The notes under the pieces: generated by a model
Database searches by the model: none
What the model was told of the DNA's origin: nothing
The model's input: the letters and a program-made list of their open reading frames with translations, nothing else
From: UBA5195 sp034432755
Lineage (GTDB): Bacteria > Chloroflexota > Anaerolineae > Anaerolineales > Villigracilaceae
Direction: 5' to 3'
DNA: 64,000 bases
Assembly (NCBI GenBank): GCA_034432755.1
Contig: DAOUBQ010000028.1
Coordinates: 18,332-82,331, forward strand
Part shown: one piece after another, positions 34,840 through 43,709 of the stretch
How the letters are laid out: every line of letters begins with the position of its first letter
Numbering within the stretch: the stretch's first letter is position 1
Position numbers and translations under genes: made by a program

Positions 34840-35596
34840 GCAGCGCCTCAATTTGGGCTTCGCTCATTCCTTTAACAACCGGGCGGTCATCTTGTTCTTG
34901 CAGATGGACTTTGCCTTTGAAGTCTTTCAGATTGAGCAGGTGACCTGATTTTTCGGCTTTGGTGCGCAGGTAAAATTCATTATGCGGATTGGGCGGTAAA
35001 ACGTGCGGCAATCGCCCGTTAACTCGCACACCATAACGCTTCAAATCGTCGATTTTGCGCGGATTGTTCGTCATCAGTTGAATCGACTGCACTTTGAGCG
35101 ACATCAACATGTGCGCGGCAACTTCATAATCGCGCTCATCATCGCGAAAGCCAAGCGCCAGGTTGGCCTCCACGGTGTCCAGTCCGGCATCTTGCAGCGA
35201 GTAGGCGCGGATTTTGTTTGCCAGGCCAATCCCCCGCCCTTCCTGGCGTAAGTACAGCACAATTCCTTTGTCCAACTTGCCAATAGCGGTCAGCGCAGCT
35301 TCCAGTTGGTCACGGCAGTCGCAACGCAGCGAGCCAAGCGCGTCGCCGGTCAGACATTCCGAGTGCAGGCGGACGGGGATGTCCTCGCCATCGGTTACAT
35401 CCCCACGCACAATCGCAATGTGGTCTTTGCCGTCTTTGTCGTTCTCGAAGGCCACAATCTGGAAATCGCCAAAACGGGTCGGAAGCTCGGCAATCGAGAC
35501 GATTTTGACGCAAATGCCCGCTGGTCCGCAGCCATCGCAGCAGTGATTTTCGTTTTCGCGCAGTAAAGCCTGCACGGGGAGTTGAATGAGTGCCAT
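34832..35596 (-). CDS. ribA: GTP cyclohydrolase II
   Basis: First step of riboflavin synthesis, opening GTP to a diaminopyrimidine. The zinc site is seen in HSECLTGDALGSLRCDCRDQ (three Cys), the catalytic stretch in RQEGRGIGLANKIRAY, and MTNNPRKIDDLKRYGV is the C-terminal family motif. The 254-residue protein has an N-terminal extension with four more cysteines (ENHCCDGCGPAGIC) not present in the short E. coli enzyme, and no DHBP synthase domain. AAGGAGA lies before the ATG. It lies 40 bases after ribD in the same direction. Confidence 0.93.
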   Translation of the reverse strand: MALIQLPVQALLRENENHCCDGCGPAGICVKIVSIAELPTRFGDFQIVAFENDKDGKDHIAIVRGDVTDGEDIPVRLHSECLTGDALGSLRCDCRDQLEAALTAIGKLDKGIVLYLRQEGRGIGLANKIRAYSLQDAGLDTVEANLALGFRDDERDYEVAAHMLMSLKVQSIQLMTNNPRKIDDLKRYGVRVNGRLPHVLPPNPHNEFYLRTKAEKSGHLLNLKDFKGKVHLQEQDDRPVVKGMSEAQIEALHE

Positions 35597-35612
35597 AATG
35601 TTCTCCTTGTGG

Positions 35613-35640
35613 GTAGGACAGGTCTAGAGACCTGTCCTAC
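35613..35640. repeat. Perfect palindrome between ribD and ribA
   Basis: GTAGGACAGGTC and its exact complement flank a four-base TAGA loop, a 12-base-pair stem. The minus-strand stop codon of ribD (TAG) lies within it. Palindromes of this form are often dispersed repeats; only one copy is seen here. There is no T-run. Confidence 0.6.
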
Positions 35641-36326
35641 AATATTCGATAGGTGATCAGGACGCCTCCGCCTTCATCGAGAAGCCGAACATCAACCAGC
35701 TGGAGCATTTTTGCGGCAGATGCGGCCCACCCGTCGCCATCTACCAGGGTTGGGGCAGTTGCCCCGCCGAAAATTTTGGGCGCAATGTATACCCGCAATT
35801 CGTCGGCCAGGCCCAGGCGGATGAACTCAGCGATAAGCGTTCCCCCACCTTCTAACATAACTGTTTTAATTCCAAGTGTGGTGAGGGTTGCCAGCGATTT
35901 TTCCAAGTCTACTCGTTTTTCTCCAAATTGATACACTTCCACACCTAACTCTTGCAAAACGTTAATCTGTTCAAGTTTGCTCTGGAATGTTGTAAAAATT
36001 ATCCGGCGTGCGGGGCCTGCTGTAATAAAGTCCCCTGTCGGGTTGATTTTGTCTGTTTTTGTAGTAATTCCAATTTTTGCTGGATTTGGGGGTAATCTAT
36101 TGGCTACGCGCGATTTTTCAAGTTCCAGTAATTTGACCGTCAACTTGGGATTTTCCTTCAGGAGCGTATTCCCGCCGACCATTACGGCATCAACTTGAGC
36201 GCGCAACTCCAATACCCGGCGCTTATCCTCCTCCGAGGAGATGGTCGCCCCCTTTCGCTCAAAGGTGTCTATTTTCCCGTCCGCGCTCATGGCGGCATTG
36301 ATAATGACGTATGGTCGGTTGCTCAT
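35637..36326 (-). CDS. Diaminohydroxyphosphoribosylaminopyrimidine-type reductase (RibD C-terminal type)
   Basis: Single-domain RibD_C reductase of 229 residues, expected to reduce the ribosyl group of the RibA product with NADPH. Family segments are RPYVIINAAMSADGKIDTF, ISSEEDKRRVLELRAQVDAVMVG (seen in parts), GNTLLKENPKL and MLEGGGTLIAEFIRLGLADEL. The deaminase half of bacterial RibD is absent; this is the layout of archaeal and fungal enzymes that reduce before deaminating. The start is put at the ATG at 36326, at the family N-terminus; no ribosome site is seen. ribA follows, so a shared riboflavin role is well supported, although substrate order is inferred. Confidence 0.85.
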   Translation of the reverse strand: MSNRPYVIINAAMSADGKIDTFERKGATISSEEDKRRVLELRAQVDAVMVGGNTLLKENPKLTVKLLELEKSRVANRLPPNPAKIGITTKTDKINPTGDFITAGPARRIIFTTFQSKLEQINVLQELGVEVYQFGEKRVDLEKSLATLTTLGIKTVMLEGGGTLIAEFIRLGLADELRVYIAPKIFGGATAPTLVDGDGWAASAAKMLQLVDVRLLDEGGGVLITYRIL

Positions 36327-36498
36327 AAGTTTTTGCTCGAAAAATTTTTTGTTGTTGCGATTATAGTCCGAGAATGCGCAAATCACGCAAGTAAAACATA
36401 AAAACTTTCCCACCTTTCGGAATTCCTTTACAAACGCGCAAGGAACGGGCCTAACTCATGGTGTATACTAAAAATAATACCTATCAGCGAAACCTGAC

Positions 36499-39400
36499 AT
36501 GAATGACTTGCTTGATGCGTTGAAATCGTATATCGCCATCCTGGATGAGAACGGCGTTATTCTGGCAGTTAACCGCGCCTGGCGCGAATTTGCGCGCGCC
36601 AACGCAGTCAACCCCAATGCGGTATCCGAAGGCGTTAACTACCTGGAGGTGTGCGATTCAGCCCAAGGCAAAGATGCCGCACAAGCGCGCCAGGCCGCCG
36701 CTGCCATTCGTGCGATTCTCGCCGGAGAACAAAACGAAATCACATTTGAATACCCATGTCATTCACCCAACGAACAACGCTGGTTTTATTGCCATATCTC
36801 TCTGCTGGAGGAGGATGGCAAGCGGCGCGTCATCTTACAACACGAAGAGAAAACCCAGCAAAAAAATAACGAGCAAATCCAGCGTATCTTAAATGCCGCG
36901 CTGAAAGCGGTTGCTAATGCCATCGTGGTCACCGACCTGAAAGGTACTATTGAATGGGTTAACCCGGCTTTTGAAAGCCTGACCGGCTACACCTTCCAAG
37001 AAGCAAAAGGCAAAAACCCGCGCGACCTGGTGCGTTCGGGCAAGCAAGACAAACGTTTTTATGAGAATTTTTGGCAAACCATTCTTTCAGGAAACATCTG
37101 GCAGGGCGAAATCATCAACCGCCGCAAAGACGGCTCGCTTTACCATGAAGAAATGAACATCACCCCGATTCGCAACGAAGAGGGCCAGATATCGCATTTC
37201 GTTGCCATCAAGCAAGACGTTACCGAGCGCAAACAAGCCGAACACGCCTTGCGCGAAAGCGAAGAACGCTACCGGTTGCTCTTTGAGAACAATCCCCTGC
37301 CCATGTGGATTTACGACCCGGAAAGCCTGCGTTTTCTGGCCGTCAACGACACGGCCATTGCCCGCTATGGCTACTCAAGAAGTGAATTCATGAGCATGAC
37401 CATTCTGGATATCCGCCCAGAAGAGGAACGAGCGCGCCTGATAGAAAATGTTCGTCAAAGCGCAAATCCATACCAGGCAGCAGGAGAATGGAAACACCGC
37501 AAAAAAAATGGGCAGGTAATCACCGTCGAGATTTTCTCGCACAGCATCGAATATGCCGGCAAACCGGCCCGACTGATATTGGCGAACGACATCACCGACC
37601 GCAAGAATGCGGAGTTCGAGTTGCAAAAACACGCATCCCGTTTGGCGCTCATTAACAAAGTGGGGCAGAAAATTTTGGGGGTGTTGGAATTACAAAGCGT
37701 CCTGGAACTGACCGCCTACCTGGTACATGATACCTTTGGGTTTCATCACGTTGCGCTGTTCATCTTTGATCAAACAGAAAGTGAATTGGTTATGCGTGCC
37801 AGGGCCGGCAGGTTTTCCGATTTATTCCCACCCCATCACCGAATCAGGCTGGGCAGCGGCATGGTGGGCTACGTGGCTCAAACCGGCCAAAAATTGCTTG
37901 CAAACGATGTCAGGCATGAGCCGCATTACGCCAACTTTTACCCAGATCGTCTACCAACGAAATCGGAAGTTACCCTGCCGTTACGAACTGGGAATCGAAT
38001 TTTGGGTGTGATGGATGCGCAAAGCCCGCTGCTCAATGCGTTTAGCCAGGCCGATATAGCCACGCTGGAGATATTGGCCGACCAGGTGGCAATTGCCATT
38101 GAAAACTCGAACCTTTATGAAACCGCCCAAAGGGAGTTGCAAGAACGCAAACGAGCCGAGCAACAATTGCAAGAATACCAGGCACACCTCGAAGAAGTCA
38201 TTCGAGAACGCACCGCCGAGCTGGAGTTAGCCCGCGACCGGGCCGAAGCCGCCAGTCGCGCCAAGAGCGAATTTCTGGCAATCATGAGTCACGAAATCCG
38301 GACGCCCCTAAACGGCGTCTTGGGACTCGCCCAATTGATGCAGCAAACCCCGCTGAATAACAAGCAAAAAGACTACATGGCCCGCCTGCAATATTCAGGA
38401 GAAACGCTGCTCGCAACCATCAACGACATCCTCGATTTCTCGAAAATCGAGTCGAACCGTATGCAACTGGAAAACATTGATTTCAGCCTGGATGATGTGC
38501 TGCGCAACCTCTCCAGCCTGGTCGCTTACCGGGCGCAACAAAAAGGGCTCGAGTTAGTATTCAACACCTCGCCAGAGGTCCCCCGCCTGCTGGTTGGCGA
38601 CCCGATGCGGTTGGGACAGGTGCTTCTCAACCTGGTTGGAAACGCCATCAAATTTACAGAATCAGGCGAGGTGGTCGTCAAAATCGCACTGGACAAGATG
38701 ACAGCCGACCGTGCCGTGCTGAAGTTTTCGATACAAGATACCGGAATCGGCATGGCCGAAACGCAAATTGCGGGCCTGTTCCAGCCATTCTCCCAGGCCG
38801 ATACATCCATCTCCCGCAAATATGGCGGCACCGGCCTGGGGCTAACCATCAGCCAGCGGCTGGTCAATATGATGGGAGGCAAAATCAGCGTCCAGAGCCA
38901 GCCAGGCAAAGGGTCCACCTTTACATTCACGCTGGAATTCAAACAACAGCCCCATTCACGCTTTGCCAGGCCTGTCACTGCCGAGGCCTTGCGCGGGCTG
39001 AAGGTACTGGTGATAGAAGACCACGCCGCCACGCTGGATTTTCTCAAAACCACGCTGGAATCCTTCTCGTTCAACGTCACCGCAACCAACTCTGCCCAAG
39101 CCGGACTGGCGCTGCTCGAACAGCAACCAGCCAGCGAATCCTATCGCCTGGTTATCATCGACCTGTCTACGGCTGGCGGCATAGGCAACCTGCAAGCCGT
39201 CCGCGCCATACGGCAATCGAGCAGCCTAACGCACATCCCAATTATTTTGCTGCTCAGCGCCGAAGAAATGCTCCACCAGGTCGAAACATCCATCCTGGAT
39301 GGATACCTGCTGAAGCCCGTAATGCGCTCGCAGCTGTTCGACATGATTATGCAAGTATTTGGCTATATGACAGAAAACAGAGCTAGCCCGGCTCAGCCAG

Positions 39401-40482
39401 CCATCAACAACGCTGAACTCCTGAATTTGCGCGGCAGAAAAATCTTGCTGGTCGAAGACAATGAAATTAACCAAATTGTGGCTGCGGAAATTCTGCAATC
39501 AATGGGGGTGCAAGTGTCCGTCGCCAACAGCGGCGAAGAAGGAATCTGGATGTTGAACAACGGCAAATTCGACGCTGTCCTAATGGATATCCAAATGCCG
39601 GGCATGAACGGCTACCAGGCCACCGCCCAAATTCGCAGCGACCCGCGCTTCACCTTCGCCAAACTTCCGGTGATTGCCATGACCGCCCATGCGCTCGACG
39701 CCGACCGTGAAAAAGCGCTCAAGGCCGGATTGAACGATTATATTTCCAAGCCGATTGATGCGGCCCGTCTCGCTAACACGCTGTTGCGCTGGCTCACTCC
39801 CCACAAAAACCGAAAAACCTCGCGTGACAGCCAGTCAGCGAACGGCGAGACCGCTCTGCCAGAAGAAATCTTGAAGTGTCTCGACACTGGCCCCGCCCTG
39901 GCGCGCCTGGGAGGCAACCTGGCACTCTACCACCGAATTTTAGTCATGTTCCGGGAAGAAAACGCGACCAAAGCACAAGCCATCCGGAACGCCATCCAAA
40001 CCAACGACCTGCCCCAGGCCCGGCGGCTGGCGCATACGCTCAAAGGCGTGGCGGGCACCATTGGCGCAAACACTTTGATGGAGGCGGCCCAGAAATTGGA
40101 AAGCGCCATCCTCGGCGAGCAGCGGGAGGCCATTGATGACAGCATCGAACTTGTGGAACACCACCTCACCCGCGTGCTGGAGGCAACCGCCAGCCTGGAA
40201 AAAGCAGTACAATCAACCGTGGATTCTCCTTGCGATTCCCCTATCGCTTCGGTTGCGCCGCAATTACAACGGCTTGCCGAATTGCTGACGGAGAACAACG
40301 CTGAAGCGGTTGACCTGATAGAAGCCATCCTGACAGAGATGGGCGAAAACAAATGCCAGGAAGAATTCCTATTCCTGGCGCAGTTTATCCGCCGCTATGA
40401 TTTTTCCAACGCTCTGCAACAGCTACAGACACTGGGACAAAAGTGGAATCTTCCTTTGGCCGTGGATAAAAACCAGCGTTGA
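36499..40482 (+). CDS. Hybrid sensor histidine kinase (PAS-PAS-PAS-GAF-kinase-REC-REC-HPt)
   Basis: Soluble phosphorelay protein of 1327 residues without transmembrane segments. Order: three PAS-like domains (about 1-115, 130-250, 255-375), GAF (about 385-550), a coiled coil, the kinase dimerisation domain with phospho-accepting His598 in MSHEIRTPLNG, the ATPase domain (DTGIGM, GGTGLGLTISQRLV), two receiver domains with Asp888 (VIIDLS) and Asp1030 (LMDIQMPG), and an HPt domain with His1179 (AHTLKGVAGTIG). All acceptors of a multistep relay are present. The first receiver lacks the usual MPxMDG after its Asp. The HD-GYP regulator gene starts 22 bases after the stop. The signal sensed is unknown. 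Confidence 0.92.
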   Translation: MNDLLDALKSYIAILDENGVILAVNRAWREFARANAVNPNAVSEGVNYLEVCDSAQGKDAAQARQAAAAIRAILAGEQNEITFEYPCHSPNEQRWFYCHISLLEEDGKRRVILQHEEKTQQKNNEQIQRILNAALKAVANAIVVTDLKGTIEWVNPAFESLTGYTFQEAKGKNPRDLVRSGKQDKRFYENFWQTILSGNIWQGEIINRRKDGSLYHEEMNITPIRNEEGQISHFVAIKQDVTERKQAEHALRESEERYRLLFENNPLPMWIYDPESLRFLAVNDTAIARYGYSRSEFMSMTILDIRPEEERARLIENVRQSANPYQAAGEWKHRKKNGQVITVEIFSHSIEYAGKPARLILANDITDRKNAEFELQKHASRLALINKVGQKILGVLELQSVLELTAYLVHDTFGFHHVALFIFDQTESELVMRARAGRFSDLFPPHHRIRLGSGMVGYVAQTGQKLLANDVRHEPHYANFYPDRLPTKSEVTLPLRTGNRILGVMDAQSPLLNAFSQADIATLEILADQVAIAIENSNLYETAQRELQERKRAEQQLQEYQAHLEEVIRERTAELELARDRAEAASRAKSEFLAIMSHEIRTPLNGVLGLAQLMQQTPLNNKQKDYMARLQYSGETLLATINDILDFSKIESNRMQLENIDFSLDDVLRNLSSLVAYRAQQKGLELVFNTSPEVPRLLVGDPMRLGQVLLNLVGNAIKFTESGEVVVKIALDKMTADRAVLKFSIQDTGIGMAETQIAGLFQPFSQADTSISRKYGGTGLGLTISQRLVNMMGGKISVQSQPGKGSTFTFTLEFKQQPHSRFARPVTAEALRGLKVLVIEDHAATLDFLKTTLESFSFNVTATNSAQAGLALLEQQPASESYRLVIIDLSTAGGIGNLQAVRAIRQSSSLTHIPIILLLSAEEMLHQVETSILDGYLLKPVMRSQLFDMIMQVFGYMTENRASPAQPAINNAELLNLRGRKILLVEDNEINQIVAAEILQSMGVQVSVANSGEEGIWMLNNGKFDAVLMDIQMPGMNGYQATAQIRSDPRFTFAKLPVIAMTAHALDADREKALKAGLNDYISKPIDAARLANTLLRWLTPHKNRKTSRDSQSANGETALPEEILKCLDTGPALARLGGNLALYHRILVMFREENATKAQAIRNAIQTNDLPQARRLAHTLKGVAGTIGANTLMEAAQKLESAILGEQREAIDDSIELVEHHLTRVLEATASLEKAVQSTVDSPCDSPIASVAPQLQRLAELLTENNAEAVDLIEAILTEMGENKCQEEFLFLAQFIRRYDFSNALQQLQTLGQKWNLPLAVDKNQR

Positions 40483-40504
40483 AGTTTTACTTGTGGAGGA
40501 AAGT

Positions 40505-41608
40505 ATGAAAGATATCTTAAAACGACAAACGATTCTCGTCGTAGATGACGCTCCTGAAAATATCGAAATGCTAAGAGCCATCCTGAAGGGAGATTACATC
40601 GTTAAAGTAGCAACCAGCGCAGAAAAAGCGCTTGAAATCGCTTGCAACCCTGAGGCCCTGCCCGATTTAATCCTGCTGGATGTGATGATGCCCGATATGG
40701 ACGGTTACGCGATCTGCCGCCAGCTGAAAGTGAGCGACCTGACCCGCAAAATCCCGGTCATCTTCATCTCCGCGCTCAGCGAATCGACCGATGAAAGCAA
40801 GGGCTTTGAGGTCGGTGGGGTTGATTACATCACCAAGCCAATCAACGCCCCGATTGTCCGCGCCCGCGTCAAAACGCACCTGGCCCTTTACGACCAGAAC
40901 CGAGCCCTGGAAGAAAAGGTAAACGAACGAACCCGCGAATTAATGCACACCCAGGACGTGACCATCGTCGGATTCTCCACCCTGGCCGAATATCGCAACC
41001 AGGAAACCGGCTGGCACATCCTGGCAACCCAGCAATATGTTGGCATCCTGGCGCGCTACCTGGCACCGCACCCCAAATTTTCCCACTTTCTCACCCCCGA
41101 AAACATCGAACTGTTGAGAAAATCGGCGCCCCTGCACGATATTGGCAAAATCGCCGTGCCAGACCGTATTCTGCTCAAGCCAGGCAAACTGACCCCTGAA
41201 GAATTCGAGGAAATCAAAAAGCACGTCATCTATGGACGCGACGCCCTGGCACGCGCCGAACAAGCCTTGGGAGATGTGCGCAGTTCCTTCTTGAGCATCG
41301 CCAAAGAAATCGCCTACACCCATCACGAGTGCTGGGATGGAAGCGGATACCCCCAGGGCCTGGCCGGAGAAGCCATTCCCATCTCAGGCCGCCTGATGGC
41401 GATGGCCGATGTCTATGACGCGCTCATCAGCCCGCGAGTTTATAAAGAGGCATATCCACACGAAACAGCCGTGGAAATCATTGAAGGTGAACGCGGAAAA
41501 CACTTTGACCCAGATATTGTGGACGCCTTTCTTGACCTGGAAGATGTGTTTCGCAACATTTCCCAAAGCGTCAGCGGCCCCCTGGGCTCCAAAACACCGG
41601 GCTTCTAA
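40505..41608 (+). CDS. HD-GYP response regulator (probable c-di-GMP phosphodiesterase)
   Basis: Two-domain regulator of 367 residues: an N-terminal receiver (ILVVDDAPENIEML, phospho-Asp in LILLDVMMPDMDG, Lys in YITKPI) and a C-terminal HD-GYP domain. HDIGKIAVPDRILLKPGKL with His211-Asp212, THHECWDGSGYPQGL and MADVYDALISPRVYKEAY are the metal and c-di-GMP motifs. GGAGGAAAGT precedes the ATG at 40505. It follows the hybrid kinase by 22 bases, so it is the likely output of that relay: a signal would change c-di-GMP levels. The convergent LuxR remnant ends eight bases after its stop. Confidence 0.92.
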   Translation: MKDILKRQTILVVDDAPENIEMLRAILKGDYIVKVATSAEKALEIACNPEALPDLILLDVMMPDMDGYAICRQLKVSDLTRKIPVIFISALSESTDESKGFEVGGVDYITKPINAPIVRARVKTHLALYDQNRALEEKVNERTRELMHTQDVTIVGFSTLAEYRNQETGWHILATQQYVGILARYLAPHPKFSHFLTPENIELLRKSAPLHDIGKIAVPDRILLKPGKLTPEEFEEIKKHVIYGRDALARAEQALGDVRSSFLSIAKEIAYTHHECWDGSGYPQGLAGEAIPISGRLMAMADVYDALISPRVYKEAYPHETAVEIIEGERGKHFDPDIVDAFLDLEDVFRNISQSVSGPLGSKTPGF

Positions 41609-41616
41609 CCGGGGTC

Positions 41617-41940
41617 TCATTCATCCAGCGGGACAATGCCCTGCTGGATGGCAAACCGCACCAGGTCGGCTTGCGATGTCAGCCCCAGTTTTGCCCTGAA
41701 ATTTGAGCGATGTTTTTCGACCGTCCGAATGCCGATTTTCAATGAATCGGCATTCTGCTGGTTGGTCTTCCCCTCCGCAACCTGTTGAAGGATTTCCCGC
41801 TCCCGCCCGCCGAGAACTGCTTGAGGCTCTGAGCGGGTTTCTTCGTGCGCAAGCAGGGCATCCAGCACCTGCTCGGAAACCTGCGAGCTCAGATAACGGC
41901 GGCCCGCGCTGAAGGCCCGAATCGCCTGGATGACTTCCGA
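41617..41940 (-). pseudogene. Truncated NarL/LuxR-type response regulator
   Basis: The minus-strand frame reads EVIQAIRAFSAGRRYLSSQV, which is the end of a receiver domain and linker, then a complete LuxR-type helix-turn-helix (LGGREREILQQVAEGKTNQQ, IRTVEKHRSNFRAKLGLTSQ). Upstream the frame meets a TAG after only seven unrelated codons, and the whole phospho-acceptor part of the receiver is missing. An 83-residue HTH-only protein could still start at a GTG at 41868, but no ribosome site is seen. Loss of the 5' half by deletion or rearrangement is the simplest reading. Confidence 0.75.
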
Positions 41941-42298
41941 AAACCAACTCCTGAAATTCTACCTCGCACTCTTAATCAGTCTCGTGGCCGGGTCGGCCTC
42001 GTTTGCCCTGGCCTATTCGAACCTGGAAGCCGGGCCGCGCGGCAACGGCGGTGGGGAAATCAGCGGATGGACAGTCAGCAACATCCACTACACCCTGTCA
42101 GCAGACCCATCCCAAATGAGCGCGGTTGAGTTCGACCTGGATACACCCGCTGGGGAGGTCAAAGTCAGGCTTGGCGATAGCGAATCTCGGTATTTCTCTT
42201 GCGCTCACACCGGCAGCAATCACTGGCGCTGCAGCCTGAGCGGGGTCAGCGCTGCCAGCGCAACCGGGCTGCAGGTGATTGCGACCAGTAGGCGATAG
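41930..42298 (+). CDS. Small secreted or surface protein
   Basis: A 122-residue protein with an N-terminal signal or anchor helix (FYLALLISLVAGSASFALAY) followed by GWTVSNIHYTLSADPSQMSAVEFDLD and a beta-rich part with two Cys (YFSCAHTGSNHWRCSLSG). The layout resembles small surface or fibre proteins in Gram-positive and Chloroflexota genomes that repeat a VSN-xx-YTL strand; no firm family is assigned. The ATG at 41930 overlaps the LuxR remnant, has no ribosome site, and the first seven codons may be foreign; CTG at 41951 (followed by AAATTCTACCTC) may mark the original start. Its stop is three bases from the convergent transporter gene. Confidence 0.5.
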   Translation: MTSENQLLKFYLALLISLVAGSASFALAYSNLEAGPRGNGGGEISGWTVSNIHYTLSADPSQMSAVEFDLDTPAGEVKVRLGDSESRYFSCAHTGSNHWRCSLSGVSAASATGLQVIATSRR

Positions 42299-42301
42299 GC
42301 A

Positions 42302-43696
42302 TCAATCGCGCGCCAATTGCGCCTGTTTGCGGGCGTGCATTTCGAGCAATTCCGTTTTGACCTTTTCCAGGTATTCACCGCGCAAGGGATACCAACGCAA
42401 CAGCAGCGCGCCGAGCAGGAGCGCCAGGCCAGGAATCAAGCCCATCAGCGTTTTGATGCCAAATAGAGCGCTGGCGGGCTGGTTCAGAGAAATCTGACCA
42501 TTGTTGGCTTCGCGGGTGACGAAGTTGGTCGCTTCAAGGACAATGGGAATCAGGGCCAGGGCAACGGATTGGGCCGGTTTGGTGATTAACGCGTTGACGC
42601 CAAAGAAGGCCCCTTCGCGCCGCACGCCAGAGCGGAGTTCATCTTCATCGGCGACTTGCCCAAACAGGACATTGGTCAGTGTTTGTGGGCCGGAGAGGCC
42701 GAACCCGGCAGCCACCAGGCAGAGCAGGATGAACGGGTTGGGGACAAAAGCAATCGCCACCAGCCCCAATCCTGCTATGGTCAGAAGCAATTGCTGGGCG
42801 CCGACCACACCGAAGCGCTGACGCAAAACCGAAGTGAGCGGCACGCCGAGTATCAGCGGGATGAAAACGCACAAGAGGATGAGAATGGTCGGCATCTGGA
42901 GAACGTAATCGGCTAGGTAGAACATCATTCCCAGGATCAGCGACTGCATCAAAATCGACATGAAATTTTGTGAGACCAGAATCAAAAAGGATTTGCTGGT
43001 GAAGGTAAAGCGCAACGCGTTGCCGAGAGAGATGGGCTTATCCACTTTGGTAAATTCAGGGCGCTCCTTGACACTGAAGGTGGTGATGAGGATGAGCGTC
43101 ATGCTGACGAGTGCTACGACCACCATCGAAACCTGCAACGGCAAAAAGGAAACCTCCGCGCCCGCTTTGGGGCGGAAAAAATCGGGGATGAGGAAGCCTA
43201 AAATCATGCCGAGCAGGCCAAAGAGCGAGGCGGAAATTTGCAAGCCGTTACGCTCCGCATCCGATTCGCTCACTTCCGGCAAGAGCGCGGAGTAGGCCAA
43301 TCCGATAATGGTGTAACAGGTATCGTAGAGCAGCATTGAGACCAGCATCCACCAAAACAGGGCTTCCTGCCCGGCTTTAGGCGGCGCGAACCAGACCAGG
43401 AGGAAGGTTAACGCCAGAAAAGGCGCGGTGAAACGCATGTAAGGAATGCGCCGGCCCCAGCGGGAACGGGTGGAATCGGTGATGTAGCCAAAGAGCGGGT
43501 CGTTGAGTGCGTTCCAAAAGGCATAGATGAACGAGGCGGTTGCAATCCAGCGGGCGGCCAGGCCCAGGTAATCCTGGTAGAAAATAGGCAGAAGCGCACC
43601 GTAAATGCCGGAGATGAGTGACGTGCCAAGGGCGGCAATGCCCCAAGTGAATTTGTAACCCAGGCTGAGTTTGGCAGGGGCAAGGGAATGAGACAT
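42302..43696 (-). CDS. GPH-family sugar:cation symporter
   Basis: Twelve-helix membrane transporter (464 residues) of the glycoside-pentoside-hexuronide group in the major facilitator superfamily. FWNALNDPLFGYITDSTRSR WGRR (split here) in the first cytoplasmic loop is the family signature. The start at 43696 has AAAGGAGG upstream. It is the third gene after a ChbG-type deacetylase and a GlcNAc-kinase-like gene in the same direction, so an amino sugar or a short chitin-derived oligosaccharide is the likely cargo. Melibiose-type sugars cannot be excluded. Confidence 0.88.
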   Translation of the reverse strand: MSHSLAPAKLSLGYKFTWGIAALGTSLISGIYGALLPIFYQDYLGLAARWIATASFIYAFWNALNDPLFGYITDSTRSRWGRRIPYMRFTAPFLALTFLLVWFAPPKAGQEALFWWMLVSMLLYDTCYTIIGLAYSALLPEVSESDAERNGLQISASLFGLLGMILGFLIPDFFRPKAGAEVSFLPLQVSMVVVALVSMTLILITTFSVKERPEFTKVDKPISLGNALRFTFTSKSFLILVSQNFMSILMQSLILGMMFYLADYVLQMPTILILLCVFIPLILGVPLTSVLRQRFGVVGAQQLLLTIAGLGLVAIAFVPNPFILLCLVAAGFGLSGPQTLTNVLFGQVADEDELRSGVRREGAFFGVNALITKPAQSVALALIPIVLEATNFVTREANNGQISLNQPASALFGIKTLMGLIPGLALLLGALLLRWYPLRGEYLEKVKTELLEMHARKQAQLARD

Positions 43697-43709
43697 GGGA
43701 GAGCCTCCT

